Source: Dehalococcoidia bacterium
GTDB taxonomy: Bacteria > Chloroflexota > Dehalococcoidia > SHYD01
Direction: 5' to 3'
Assembly (NCBI GenBank): GCA_009692945.1
Contig: SHYD01000023.1
Location: 1-36,741, forward strand
Length of the DNA: 36,741 nucleotides
Notes under the pieces: model-generated
Told to the model about the DNA's origin: nothing
What the model saw: only the letters and a program-made list of their open reading frames with translations
Database searches by the model: none
Part shown: piece by piece, positions 8,202 through 17,481 of the stretch
Layout of the letters: every line of letters begins with the position of its first letter
Numbering within the stretch: the first letter of the stretch is position 1
Translations under genes and position numbers: made by a program

Positions 8202-9148
8202 CGAACATGGCAGCAGAACCCGTGGCCCCGCACCTGCGCCATTTCCCGGTGCTGCTCGCCGAGGTGGTCGCGGCCCTGGTGAAGGGGCCGGAGGGAGCGT
8301 TCATCGACTGCACCGTGGGCGCGGGGGGCCACGCCGCGGCGATCTTGGCGGCGGCCGGTCCGGACGCCACCCTCGCCGGACTCGACGCCGACCAACGGGC
8401 GCTGGAGATTGCTCGCGACGTGCTTCGGCACTTCGGAGCGTCGGTCCAGTTGGTTCACCGCAACTTTCGACACCTTGCTCAAGTTGCCGTGACGCTGGGG
8501 ATCCGGCAGGCCCACGGCATCCTGATTGACCTGGGTCTTTCGACCATGCAGTTGGCCCATCACGGCAGGGGATTCAGCCTGCACGATGCCCAATCGCTCG
8601 ATATGCGGTTCGATGAAGATGGCGACGGCACCCCGGCATCGGTGGTCGTCAACGAATGGCCCGAGGAGGCGCTGGCGGATGTCATCTACCGCTACGGCGA
8701 AGAGCCCGCGGCCCGCCGGATCGCCAGGGCCATCGCCGCCCATCGCCCCATCACCAGCGCCGCACATTTGGCGGCTATCACCGCCGCCGCTGCGGGCAAA
8801 CGCGGCCGCATCCACCCCGCCACACGCACGCTTCAAGCGATCCGGATCGAGGTGAATCAGGAGTTAGCCGTCCTGACTGAGGTTCTGCCGGTGGCGGTTT
8901 CGCTGTTGCGGCCCGGTGGCCGGCTTGCGGTCATCAGCTTCCACAGCCTTGAGGACCGGATCGTGAAGACCTACTTCCAGGCCGAATCCCGTGACTGCGT
9001 CTGCCCCCCGGGACTGCCGGTGTGTGCTTGCGGCCATACCGCCCAGGTCCGCCTGGTTGGTCGCAAGGCGGTCCGGCCCGGCGATGTCGAAGTGCGGCAG
9101 AACGCTGCCAGCAGGAGCGCCAAGTTGAGAGTGGTCGAGCGGCTGTGA
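8198..9148 (+). CDS. rsmH: 16S rRNA (cytosine-1402-N4)-methyltransferase
   Basis: RsmH (MraW) uses S-adenosylmethionine to methylate C1402 of 16S rRNA. The 316-aa protein has HFPVLLAEVV at the start, the SAM-binding DCTVGAGGHAAAIL and GLDADQ, then GILIDLGLSTMQL, HGRGFSLHDAQSLDMRFD, RYGEEPAARRIA, TLQAIRIEVNQEL, AVISFHSLEDRIVK, and the C-terminal RSAKLRVVER. A four-Cys segment (CVCPPGLPVCACG) near residue 270 is a common RsmH variant. GTG 8198 overlaps the mraZ stop with GGGA eight bases upstream; ATG 8207 is the alternative. Confidence 0.96.
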   Translation: MTNMAAEPVAPHLRHFPVLLAEVVAALVKGPEGAFIDCTVGAGGHAAAILAAAGPDATLAGLDADQRALEIARDVLRHFGASVQLVHRNFRHLAQVAVTLGIRQAHGILIDLGLSTMQLAHHGRGFSLHDAQSLDMRFDEDGDGTPASVVVNEWPEEALADVIYRYGEEPAARRIARAIAAHRPITSAAHLAAITAAAAGKRGRIHPATRTLQAIRIEVNQELAVLTEVLPVAVSLLRPGGRLAVISFHSLEDRIVKTYFQAESRDCVCPPGLPVCACGHTAQVRLVGRKAVRPGDVEVRQNAASRSAKLRVVERL

Positions 9149-9173
9149 CCGCTCATGCTGCGGAGGAGTGCCC

Positions 9174-9602
9174 ATGAACCAACTTACCGCCATCGGAACC
9201 CACGCACCCGGTTTTCGCATCCCTGGGATCGGGGCCTTGCTGCTGGCCTGCGGCACATTGTTCCTGGCGGGCACAACGCTGTTGCTGGCTGAGGCCAGCA
9301 TGGCGGCCGCCGAGGGCTACCGAGTCGAACGGCTGGAGCAACAGAAGACCACGCTCCACCGGCAGATCGCCCAACTCCAGGCCGAAGTCGGCGGGCTTCG
9401 GTCGCTCGAACGCATCGAGGGCCGGGCTCGAAACGAGATGAAGATGGTCACCCCGGATCGCTACTTGTATGTGACCGTAGACCGCCTGCCCGAGACGCCA
9501 ACCCCCCTGTTGCAGAAGAGCTTGAAGCCGCCGGAAGAGGTGGCGCCACCCCGGCAGAAGTCGTGGTGGGAATCGTTGACCATGGACTTGTTCCGTCGAT
9601 AG
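9174..9602 (+). CDS. ftsL: FtsL-like divisome membrane protein
   Basis: A short bitopic membrane protein of 142 aa: about 17 cytoplasmic residues, one hydrophobic helix (IPGIGALLLACGTLFLAG and on), then a coiled-coil region (ERLEQQKTTLHRQIAQLQAE) ending in a segment like the FtsL/FtsB C-terminal motif (EMKMVTPDRYLYVTV), and a Pro-rich tail. FtsL with FtsB and FtsQ activates septal peptidoglycan synthesis by FtsW-FtsI. Sequence conservation in this family is low, so the call rests on architecture and position between rsmH and ftsI. ATG 9174 has GGAGG seven bases upstream; the earlier in-frame GTG 9168 overlaps that site. Confidence 0.8.
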   Translation: MNQLTAIGTHAPGFRIPGIGALLLACGTLFLAGTTLLLAEASMAAAEGYRVERLEQQKTTLHRQIAQLQAEVGGLRSLERIEGRARNEMKMVTPDRYLYVTVDRLPETPTPLLQKSLKPPEEVAPPRQKSWWESLTMDLFRR

Positions 9603-9610
9603 GAGCCCGC

Positions 9611-11419
9611 ATGAATCCTCCCAATGGCATCAGCCCAATCCGGTTCAGCTTTATCCTGATCCTTCTCGCGGGATGCTCGCTCGCACTGGTCGGGCGCATC
9701 GGATTTCTGCAGATCGTCCAATACCAGGACTTTGCCCAGCAGGCGGACGGGAACCACTGGGCTAAACAGACGGTACAGGCCCACCGTGGCGCCATCTTGG
9801 ACCGGGACGGCAACCCCCTCGCCGTGTCCACCAGCCGGTGGGAGGTGTCAATCGACCCCTCCAAACTGAAATCCCCGCTGCTCAGGGAGCGCGCCATCGC
9901 AGCGGTGGCGGCTGCGATGGGGGTTTCACCGTTGGAGGTCGAAGGCAAGCTTCTGATGCAGCCTGCGCCGGCAGTGGCTCGGATCCAGTCGGCCCAGGAT
10001 GTTCCGCTGCCGGTAACCGGGCTCACCGCCAGCGCAGGCCCCGTGGTTATCAGCGGAACCCTTGATTATCAACAGGGGAAATCCCTCGCTGCAAAGGGCA
10101 TCCCCGGCATCATCATCCAGGAGCGATCAGACCGCAACTATCCCGAGGGCGGCCTGGCTTCGCAACTGCTGGGTCTGCTGGGGAGAGACCAGTCCGGACT
10201 CAGTGGCACCGAGATGGATTACGATCGGGAACTGGCCGGCGCCCCCGGGACGCTGGTGTACGAACGCGATAGCCTGGGCAATCCCATCCCCCTTGGCTTC
10301 CGGTCCGAGGTGCAGTCCAAGCCGGGCGGCGATCTGGTCCTGACGGTCGACCGGTTCGTCCAGCGTACTATTGAGCGAGAGTTGCAGGCGGCGATGGAGC
10401 GGCACAAGGCTACCGGCGGTACCATTATCGTGATGGAGCCCAACACCGGCGCAATTCTCGGCATGGCCAGCCGGCCAACGTTCGACCTGCGCAATCCGAA
10501 CCTGTCCGACCCCAAGTCCGTCGACCTGATGCGCAACCGGGCCATCACCGACCTCTACGAACCAGGTTCGACCTTCAAGGTACTGACCATGGCCATGGCG
10601 ATAAATGAAGGCCTCGTCACTCCCGAGACGACCTACATGGATAGCGGTCCCGTAACCAAATACGGCATACCGCTGGAGACCTGGGACTTCCGCCACCATG
10701 GCACCCAGACGATGAATCAGCTCCTGATGACCAGCAACAACGTGGGTGCGGTTTGGGTGGGAGAGAAAGTCGGCGTCAAACGGTTTTACGAGTATGCGAA
10801 CAAGTTTGGCATCGGACAACCGACCAGCCTTGGTTTGTCGGGTGAGGCCGCGGGCCAGTTGAGGACACCCTCCGACAAAGACAATTGGTGGCCCATCGAC
10901 CTCGCTACGAACACCTTCGGCCAAGGGCTGAGCGTGACCCCATTGCAGATGGTGACGGCCGTCAGTTCCGTCATCAACGGCGGCACGCTGATGCGACCCT
11001 ACCTGGTGCAGCGGATCGAAACCCCTGACGCCACGCGAACCTTCCAACCCACACCGGTACGCCGGGTCATCTCCGAGGAGGCGTCCCGCACCATGCGCAC
11101 TATGATGAACATGATAGCCGAACAGGGGGGGACCACCTCCTATGCGGTCCCAGGTTTCCGTATCGGCGTCAAAACGGGGACAGCTACCATTCCGGGGGAG
11201 GGGGGCTACAAAACGGATTCCACCATCGCTTCGATCGTCGGTTTCGCTCCTTACGAAACGCCACGGGCCGTGGTCCTGGTGAAACTGGACGCCCCGAAGG
11301 ATTCGCCGTGGGGCAGCGTGGTAGCGGGACCCATGTTCAGCAACGTGGTCCGCGAACTGATGGTCTACTGGCGCATCGCACCCACGGCCAGCGCCATGGT
11401 TAGCAGCCGGCGTCAATAG
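9611..11419 (+). CDS. ftsI: Septal peptidoglycan transpeptidase (class B PBP)
   Basis: The 602-aa class B penicillin-binding protein cross-links septal peptidoglycan in the periplasmic space. One N-terminal membrane segment (FSFILILLAGCSLALV) is followed by the pedestal motif HRGAILDRDGNPLA and GLLGRDQSGLSGTEMDYD. The transpeptidase domain shows the three active-site motifs: STFK (Ser320-Lys323), SNN (Ser375-Asn377) and KTGT (Lys521). No PASTA repeats follow. AGGAG five bases before ATG 9611 fixes the start. It follows ftsL by 8 bp. murF, not murE, comes next. Confidence 0.96.
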   Translation: MNPPNGISPIRFSFILILLAGCSLALVGRIGFLQIVQYQDFAQQADGNHWAKQTVQAHRGAILDRDGNPLAVSTSRWEVSIDPSKLKSPLLRERAIAAVAAAMGVSPLEVEGKLLMQPAPAVARIQSAQDVPLPVTGLTASAGPVVISGTLDYQQGKSLAAKGIPGIIIQERSDRNYPEGGLASQLLGLLGRDQSGLSGTEMDYDRELAGAPGTLVYERDSLGNPIPLGFRSEVQSKPGGDLVLTVDRFVQRTIERELQAAMERHKATGGTIIVMEPNTGAILGMASRPTFDLRNPNLSDPKSVDLMRNRAITDLYEPGSTFKVLTMAMAINEGLVTPETTYMDSGPVTKYGIPLETWDFRHHGTQTMNQLLMTSNNVGAVWVGEKVGVKRFYEYANKFGIGQPTSLGLSGEAAGQLRTPSDKDNWWPIDLATNTFGQGLSVTPLQMVTAVSSVINGGTLMRPYLVQRIETPDATRTFQPTPVRRVISEEASRTMRTMMNMIAEQGGTTSYAVPGFRIGVKTGTATIPGEGGYKTDSTIASIVGFAPYETPRAVVLVKLDAPKDSPWGSVVAGPMFSNVVRELMVYWRIAPTASAMVSSRRQ

Positions 11420-11428
11420 GCATCGACG

Positions 11429-12808
11429 ATGTTGACCGCGGCCGGCGTCGCCTTAGCCTTGGGGTCCACGGTATTGGGCCCGGCAATTGGCTTCCCTCAA
11501 GCACTGAGGTTCTCCCGGGTCGTGGTCGATTCCAGGGAGGCGGCTCCCGGCGTCCTTTTTGTGGCTCTGCCGGGAGCGCGCACCGACGGCCATCGTTTCA
11601 TTGCAGATGCCATCGCCCGGGGGGCGACCGGTATCTTGGCCAGGGACTGGCCGTCCGACGTGCCCCTCGAACACCGGACGGCGGTCCTTTTCCCCGTTGG
11701 CGATCCCCTGGCGGCGTTGCAACAGCTGGCGCGGCGACACCGCGATGAATCAGCGCTCCGATTGATCGCCGTCACCGGCAGTGTCGGCAAAACCTCGACC
11801 AAAGATGCCGTGGCTGGGGTGCTGGGCCGCCGCTACCGTGTATTGAAAAGCGACGGCAACCGCAACACCGAGATCGGCCTGCCGTTGACACTGCTGGAGA
11901 TCGAAGCCGAACACGAGCGCGCCGTGCTTGAAATGGGGATGTACCAGATCGGAGACATCGCCCAATTGTGCGGTATCGCCCACCCCCAGGTTGGTGTGGT
12001 AACCAACGTCGGACCGACCCATCTGGCCCGCCTCGGCTCCATCGAGCGCATCGCGGCGGCCAAGGCGGAAATGGTGGAGTGCCTCCCTTCCGACGGCACT
12101 GCCGTGCTCAACATCGACGACCCCGTGGTTGCCCGGTTCAGCGAACGCACCGCTGCCTCGGTCGTGACCTACGGCCTCGCGGCCACGGCCCATTGCCGGG
12201 CCACCGGAATCGAGTCCGCTGGACTGGATGGCCTCCGCTTCACCCTGTCCTGGAGAGGCGAGACGATCGCGGTGCAGACACCGCTCCAAGGCAGACACCA
12301 CGTCTGGACTGCGCTGGCCGCCGCGGCCGTGGGCTTCGGTGAGGGGCTTTCGGTGGCCGAGGTCGCCTCGGGGCTGAAGGGACTGACGTCCGTCAACCGG
12401 CTCCGGGTACGGCGGGGCATGAACGGAGCGGCACTGCTGGACGACTCCTACAACGCCAGTCCGGCGTCCATGAAGGCGGCCCTCGACCTCCTTTCGGAAA
12501 CCCCCGGCCGGCACATCGCCGTGCTGGGCGACATGCTCGAACTGGGGTCCGAGGAAGAGCCAGGGCATCGCGAGGTCGGCCGGCATGCGGCGCGGCGGGC
12601 CGATTGTCTGGTGGCCGTCGGTGAACGGGCGGCGTGGATCGCCGAGGCCGCACGAGCAGCCGGGATGACGTGCGTTCGCCACTTCCTGAGCCGCAACGAG
12701 GCTCGAGCCTCCCTGCGGTCCCGGCTGGGCCCCCGTCAACACGTATTGATCAAGGGTTCCCGCGGCATGGCCCTGGACCTGCTGGCCGACGACTTGAGCG
12801 AGGCCTGA
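11429..12808 (+). CDS. murF: UDP-MurNAc-tripeptide:D-Ala-D-Ala ligase
   Basis: MurF adds D-Ala-D-Ala to UDP-MurNAc-tripeptide with ATP, the last cytoplasmic step of precursor synthesis. The 459-aa protein has the N-terminal substrate domain with VVVDSREAAPGVLFVALPG, the ATP-binding TGSVGKTSTKD, the central VLEMGMYQIGDI and VVTNVGPTHL, and the C-terminal DDSYNASPASMKAAL and VLGDMLELG. That set is typical of MurF rather than MurE; the MurE meso-A2pm/Lys recognition motif DNPR is absent. ATG 11429 has only a weak AGG upstream. Its stop overlaps the mraY start (TGATG). Confidence 0.95.
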   Translation: MLTAAGVALALGSTVLGPAIGFPQALRFSRVVVDSREAAPGVLFVALPGARTDGHRFIADAIARGATGILARDWPSDVPLEHRTAVLFPVGDPLAALQQLARRHRDESALRLIAVTGSVGKTSTKDAVAGVLGRRYRVLKSDGNRNTEIGLPLTLLEIEAEHERAVLEMGMYQIGDIAQLCGIAHPQVGVVTNVGPTHLARLGSIERIAAAKAEMVECLPSDGTAVLNIDDPVVARFSERTAASVVTYGLAATAHCRATGIESAGLDGLRFTLSWRGETIAVQTPLQGRHHVWTALAAAAVGFGEGLSVAEVASGLKGLTSVNRLRVRRGMNGAALLDDSYNASPASMKAALDLLSETPGRHIAVLGDMLELGSEEEPGHREVGRHAARRADCLVAVGERAAWIAEAARAAGMTCVRHFLSRNEARASLRSRLGPRQHVLIKGSRGMALDLLADDLSEA

Positions 12809-13761
12809 TGGAGTACTCCCTGATGGTCTCGGCGGTGGCCTTTCTGCTTGCGGTAACGCTGGGACCAGCGGTCATCCGCTACCTGAGGGCCCGCAAGCTG
12901 GGCAAGAGCATCCGAGAATTGGGTCCGGAGAGCCACGCCGTCAAAACCGGGACGCCCACCATGGGCGGCATCATCATCATTGCACCCACCATCGTGGCCA
13001 CGCTCCTGCTCAATTTCTCCGGGCGGTCGATGCTGGTGCCGCTGATCACGTTGGGCATCCACGGTTTGTTGGGGATGGCCGACGATTTCCAGAGTCTGGT
13101 GGGTTCCCGAGGCAACGGGTTCTCCACACGGGTCAAGCTCGTCATCCTGGTGGCGGCAGCGACAGGAATCGCGCTCATCCTCTACTACGTGCTGCGGCTC
13201 GAAAGCGTGTACCTGCCATTTGTCGGCAAGATCCCCATTGGGCTGTGGTACATCCCGATCGCGATTATCACCATCGTGGGGACCGCCAACGCGGTGAACT
13301 TGACCGATGGCCTGGACACCCTGGCCGGAGGGACAGCGGCCATGGCCTTCGGCGCCTACGGGATCGTGGCGTTCCTGCAGGAACAGAGCCTGCTGGCCAC
13401 CTTCTGCTTCACCATCGTAGGCGCCACCCTGGGGTTTCTCTGGTTCAACGCCCATCCTGCCCAGGTGTTCATGGGCGATACCGGGTCGCTGGCGCTCGGC
13501 GCCACGCTGGCCGTGGTCGCCATGATGACCGGCCACTGGATGCTGTTGCCGCTCATCGGAGCGGTGTTCGTGGTTGAGGCGCTCTCCGTCCTGCTCCAAG
13601 TCGCCTACTTCAAGCTGTCCGGGGGCCGCCGGCTGCTCAAGATGAGCCCGCTGCATCACCACTTTGAACTGTCGGGTTGGTCGGAGCCACAGGTGACCAT
13701 GAGGTTCTGGCTCGCCGGGTTCGTCGCAGCCATGCTCGGCGTGGCCTTGGCGTTGGCATGA
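12808..13761 (+). CDS. mraY: Phospho-MurNAc-pentapeptide transferase
   Basis: MraY moves phospho-MurNAc-pentapeptide from UDP to undecaprenyl phosphate, forming lipid I at the inner face of the membrane. The 317-aa protein is polytopic, with roughly ten hydrophobic segments. Hallmarks are GTPTMGG, the catalytic LLGMADD, the substrate loop NAVNLTDGLDTLAGG, the Mg-binding FNAHPAQVFMGDTGSLALG, and MSPLHHHFEL. ATG 12808 overlaps the murF stop and the mraY stop overlaps the murD start, so all three are probably translationally coupled. Confidence 0.97.
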   Translation: MEYSLMVSAVAFLLAVTLGPAVIRYLRARKLGKSIRELGPESHAVKTGTPTMGGIIIIAPTIVATLLLNFSGRSMLVPLITLGIHGLLGMADDFQSLVGSRGNGFSTRVKLVILVAAATGIALILYYVLRLESVYLPFVGKIPIGLWYIPIAIITIVGTANAVNLTDGLDTLAGGTAAMAFGAYGIVAFLQEQSLLATFCFTIVGATLGFLWFNAHPAQVFMGDTGSLALGATLAVVAMMTGHWMLLPLIGAVFVVEALSVLLQVAYFKLSGGRRLLKMSPLHHHFELSGWSEPQVTMRFWLAGFVAAMLGVALALA

Positions 13762-15158
13762 CCGGCTCCGGCGGCCTGCGCGGGAAGCGGGTCACGGTGG
13801 TTGGCCTCGGCATCGAAGGGGTTGCCCTGACCCGCTACCTGACTGCCCAGGGCGCCTCGGTGACCGTTACCGACGCGAAGCCGGCGGCCAGCCTCACCGA
13901 GCGATTGGCCCAGATCGAAGGGTTGCCCGTGACGTTATCGCTGGGTGCGAACCGGCCGGAGGATTGCGCCGAAGCGGACCTCGTGTTCGTGAGCCAGGGT
14001 GTCCCCCTAGACCTCCCGGCGCTCCAGGCGGCGCGGGAGCGGCACACCCCGCTGGGTTCCGCAACCCAGCTCTTCATGGAACGCTGCCGTGCCCCCATCG
14101 CAGGCGTGACAGGGAGCGCGGGGAAGACCACCACCACCTCGCTGCTCGGCGCCATGTTCGAGGCCGCCGGACAGCGGGTTCACGTAGGCGGCAACATCGG
14201 GGTGGTGCTGCTTGACCGTCTGGACACCATCACCAGCGAGGACTGGGTGGTGCTGGAGATGAGCCACACTCAACTGGAGTTGACCAACCGAAGCCCTCAC
14301 ATCGCCCTGGTCACCAACATCTCACCCAGCCACGCCGACCACTATCCGGCCATGGATGATTACATCGCCCTGAAGCGGCGCATTTACGAATTCCAGTGCA
14401 GCCAGGACTTCCTGGTGCTGAACTGGGACGACCCGGTGACCAGGGAAATGGCCGCCACGGCGGTTGCCAAACCGGTGTTTTTCAGCACCGCAGCGTCCCT
14501 CCCCGGCGATGCCGCATTCGTAGCGGAGGGTAGGTTGGTGGTGCGCTGGCAGGGGGCAACCCAAGACGTCATCCCTGTGGAGTCTATCCCCCTGATGGGA
14601 GCCCACAACAGAGCCAATGTCCTGGCCGCCTGCGCCGCGGCGACGGCCACCGGCATCCCCTTCGAAGCCCAGCGGCGGGCGGTGGAGGGCTTCCGGGGTG
14701 TCGAGCACCGGCTGGAGTGGGTCCGGGCCCTGAACCAGGTCGATTACTACAACGACAGCATCGCAACCACGCCGGAGCGGACCATCGCCGGACTGCGCTG
14801 CTTCAACCGGCCCATCGTGCTGCTGGCCGGGGGCCGGGAGAAGCACCTTCCGCTGGACGGCTGGGCCTCCGAAGTCGCCGCACGCTGCCGGGCCGTGGTG
14901 TGTTTCGGAGAGGCGGGCCCAATGTTGCAGCGGGCACTGGAGCAGAACGCCGGGGCGCCAGACCACGTGTATCAGGCGGAACTCCCTGAAGCGGTTGCGG
15001 CGGCAGCCCGGCTCGCTTACCCAGGCGACATCGTCTTGCTCTCTCCCGCCTGCACCAGCTTTGACCGGTACCCCAATTTTGAGGCGCGTGGCAGGCACTT
15101 TAAAGCACTGGTCAACGACCTGACCGAGGAACTGCACCCCAGGAGGCGGAAGTCATGA
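13758..15158 (+). CDS. murD: UDP-MurNAc-L-alanine:glutamate ligase
   Basis: MurD adds glutamate to UDP-MurNAc-L-Ala. The 466-aa protein has the Rossmann-like N-terminus (VTVVGLGIEGVALTRYL), ATP loop GVTGSAGKTTTTSLLG, GGNIG, and the C-terminal LAGGREKHLPLDG and LLSPACTSFDRYPNFEARG. Two motifs depart from the textbook family. NDSIATTPERT has Ile where E. coli MurD has the D-Glu-binding Lys of NDSKATN, and MSHTQLE with SPSHADHYPAM replaces SSFQLE and TPDHLDRH. It is still closest to MurD by length, order and position between mraY and ftsW. ATGA overlaps at both ends indicate coupling. Confidence 0.9.
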   Translation: MTGSGGLRGKRVTVVGLGIEGVALTRYLTAQGASVTVTDAKPAASLTERLAQIEGLPVTLSLGANRPEDCAEADLVFVSQGVPLDLPALQAARERHTPLGSATQLFMERCRAPIAGVTGSAGKTTTTSLLGAMFEAAGQRVHVGGNIGVVLLDRLDTITSEDWVVLEMSHTQLELTNRSPHIALVTNISPSHADHYPAMDDYIALKRRIYEFQCSQDFLVLNWDDPVTREMAATAVAKPVFFSTAASLPGDAAFVAEGRLVVRWQGATQDVIPVESIPLMGAHNRANVLAACAAATATGIPFEAQRRAVEGFRGVEHRLEWVRALNQVDYYNDSIATTPERTIAGLRCFNRPIVLLAGGREKHLPLDGWASEVAARCRAVVCFGEAGPMLQRALEQNAGAPDHVYQAELPEAVAAAARLAYPGDIVLLSPACTSFDRYPNFEARGRHFKALVNDLTEELHPRRRKS

Positions 15159-16339
15159 CCGTACGAACTCCCCAGACACGGCAAGCTCCGAAGCCTCCCG
15201 ACTACGTGCTCCTGGTATTCGTGGGGGGGCTGATCCTGTTGGGCCTGCATGTGGTTTACAGTGCGACTTTCGCCCTTGCGATCACGGAGTACGACAGCGT
15301 GGTCTACTTCCTGGTGCGGCAGGCCATCTGGGCGGCCGTGGGAGCAGTGCTGCTGCTGATCTGCCTGAGGATCAACTACCATTTCTGGGGCGCCCTGAGC
15401 CCATTTTTTGTGATCCTGGCTGCGGTGATGCTCGTGCTGGTCTTGGTCCCTGCCCTGGGGGTGGACCAGTACGGCGCCCAACGGTGGCTCCGGCTGGGTC
15501 CGCTGCCGCCGGTTCAGCCGAGCGAGTTCGTCAAGCTTGGCGTGATCCTCGGACTCGCCACCTGGCTCTCGGGCCCGGGCGACCGGGCGAAACATTTCAA
15601 GACGGGCATGCTTCCGGTTCTGGCGTTCATTCTCGTATTCGGGTTCCTTATCATGAAGCAGCCCGACATGGGAACGGCGCTCGTGATGGTCCTGATCGCC
15701 CTCACCATGTACTTTCTGGCGGGCGCGGACCTGGTCGCGCTTGGCTCGATGGTCGTGGCAGGCTTTGGTGCGGGTATGGCCCTCATCATGGCGGCCGGGT
15801 ACCGCTCCGAACGGCTGCAATCGTATATTGACCCCTGGAAGGACCCGTCGGGCCTCGGGTTCCATATCATCCAGCTGCTGATTGCCCTGGGCAGCGGAGG
15901 GTTGTTTGGGCTCGGGGTCGGAGCCAGCCGCCAGAAGTTCTTCTATGTCCCGGGCGCCCACACCGACGGCATCTTCGCGATTATCGGGGAGGAACTGGGG
16001 TTCGTGGGGTGCCTGGCGGTCATCCTGCTGTTCGCCGGGGTGGTCTACCGCGGCGCTCGCATCATGCAGGACGCTCCCGATCGGTTCGGCTCACTGCTGG
16101 CTGCGGGCATCGTGAGCTGGATCGCGTTCCAAGCCCTCATCAACATCGGGGGCATCACCCGCTCCATCCCCCTCACAGGAATCCCGCTCCCCTTCATTTC
16201 CTACGGCGGATCGTCCCTCGCCGCCACCATGGCGGCGATTGGGATACTCCTGAACATTTCCCGTTACCGGCAGACCCACGCGGCTGCGGTGCGACCGGTA
16301 GCCCGTCACGTCCCGCCCTCATGGATGGAACGAGTCTGA
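15155..16339 (+). CDS. ftsW: Septal peptidoglycan glycosyltransferase FtsW (SEDS family)
   Basis: FtsW polymerises lipid II glycan strands together with FtsI. The 394-aa protein has about ten membrane helices and the SEDS motifs QPSEFVKLG, KQPDMGTALV (with the essential Asp), HTDGIFAIIGEELGFVG and TGIPLPFISYGGSSL. The start ATG overlaps the murD stop by four bases (ATGA). Within the SEDS family RodA is the alternative, but the location between murD and murG is the classical ftsW position. Confidence 0.95.
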   Translation: MTVRTPQTRQAPKPPDYVLLVFVGGLILLGLHVVYSATFALAITEYDSVVYFLVRQAIWAAVGAVLLLICLRINYHFWGALSPFFVILAAVMLVLVLVPALGVDQYGAQRWLRLGPLPPVQPSEFVKLGVILGLATWLSGPGDRAKHFKTGMLPVLAFILVFGFLIMKQPDMGTALVMVLIALTMYFLAGADLVALGSMVVAGFGAGMALIMAAGYRSERLQSYIDPWKDPSGLGFHIIQLLIALGSGGLFGLGVGASRQKFFYVPGAHTDGIFAIIGEELGFVGCLAVILLFAGVVYRGARIMQDAPDRFGSLLAAGIVSWIAFQALINIGGITRSIPLTGIPLPFISYGGSSLAATMAAIGILLNISRYRQTHAAAVRPVARHVPPSWMERV

Positions 16340-16345
16340 CTTGAC

Positions 16346-17479
16346 ATGAAGCTGGTGGTTAGCGGAGGCGGAACCGGAGGGCACGTGTATCCCGCGCTCG
16401 CGGTGATAGACGCTTTACAGCAAGCGCCCTTCTCCATCGACAAGGCCGATATCCTCTACGTGGGGACCGCAGAACGTGCCGAGGCGCGGCTGGCGCCTCA
16501 GGCCGGTCTGGCGTTCTACGCCATCGCGGCAGGCGCAATCCGGGGCCGGGGCCCGATCGAACTGATCCGAAGCACCCTCAACGTGCTGCGAGGGGTTGCC
16601 GAGGCGTGGGTGCTGCTTCAGCACATCAAGCCGGCCGCAGTGTTCGTCACCGGAGGTTACGTCTGCTTCCCCGTGGCCCTGGCCGCGTGGCTGCGCAGGA
16701 TCCCGATCGTCCTCTATCTGCCGGACATCGATCCGGGACTGGCGGTGCGGGCACTCGCCCGGCTGGCCACCAACATCGCCGTCTCCGCGCCGCCAAGCGT
16801 TGCCCAGTTCCCGCCCGGCAGCACCATCGTGACCGGGTATCCGGTCCGGCCGGAGTTCGTGCCCACCCCACGCGACGTGGCCTGCTCAAGGTGGGGGTTG
16901 GACCCGTCTGATTCAGTCTTGCTAGTGCTGGGCGGCAGCCTGGGCGCCCGGTCGATCAATCGCCGGATAGCCGAGAGCATCGAACTGCTGCTGGGCAGAT
17001 GCCAGGTCATCCACATCTGCGGCGAGCAGGACGCCGCTGCGTTGGAGGCCCGGCGCAAAGAACTACCCGATCTGTTGCAATTGCGCTACCTGCTGTTCCC
17101 CTACCTGCATGAAGGTGTTCGGGACGCCATGGCGGCTGCCGATCTGGCGGTTTCCCGTTCCGGTGCCTCCGTTATCGGTGAATTCACGGTGATGGGGGTG
17201 CCTTCGATCCTTGTCCCCTACCCCCACGCCGGTGACCATCAACTCCGCAACGCCCAATACTTAGCCCAAAACGGCGCAGCAGAAGTGCTGCCGGAGACAT
17301 CGCTGCCCGACCTCATACCAACCGTCCTCGCGCTGATGCGCGACCGTGACAAGCTGACCGGAATGGCAGCAGCGGCGCGGAGTTTGGCCCGGCCCGAGTC
17401 GGCACGGCAAGTCGCTGCGCTCATCACCCGGGTTTCCGGCTTTCCTAAACCTCAAACGCTTTCCCCTGGGCAGGTCTAA
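16346..17479 (+). CDS. murG: UDP-GlcNAc:lipid I N-acetylglucosaminyltransferase
   Basis: MurG adds GlcNAc to lipid I to make lipid II on the cytoplasmic membrane face. The 377-aa GT-B protein begins with the family signature SGGGTGGHVYPALAV, and has VFVTGGYVCFPVALAAW, the inter-domain GGSLGARSIN, and the UDP-GlcNAc-binding SRSGASVIGEFTVMGVPSILVPYP. ATG 16346 lies six bases after the ftsW stop, with little ribosome-site similarity, so coupling to ftsW is likely. Confidence 0.96.
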   Translation: MKLVVSGGGTGGHVYPALAVIDALQQAPFSIDKADILYVGTAERAEARLAPQAGLAFYAIAAGAIRGRGPIELIRSTLNVLRGVAEAWVLLQHIKPAAVFVTGGYVCFPVALAAWLRRIPIVLYLPDIDPGLAVRALARLATNIAVSAPPSVAQFPPGSTIVTGYPVRPEFVPTPRDVACSRWGLDPSDSVLLVLGGSLGARSINRRIAESIELLLGRCQVIHICGEQDAAALEARRKELPDLLQLRYLLFPYLHEGVRDAMAAADLAVSRSGASVIGEFTVMGVPSILVPYPHAGDHQLRNAQYLAQNGAAEVLPETSLPDLIPTVLALMRDRDKLTGMAAAARSLARPESARQVAALITRVSGFPKPQTLSPGQV

Positions 17480-17481
17480 TT

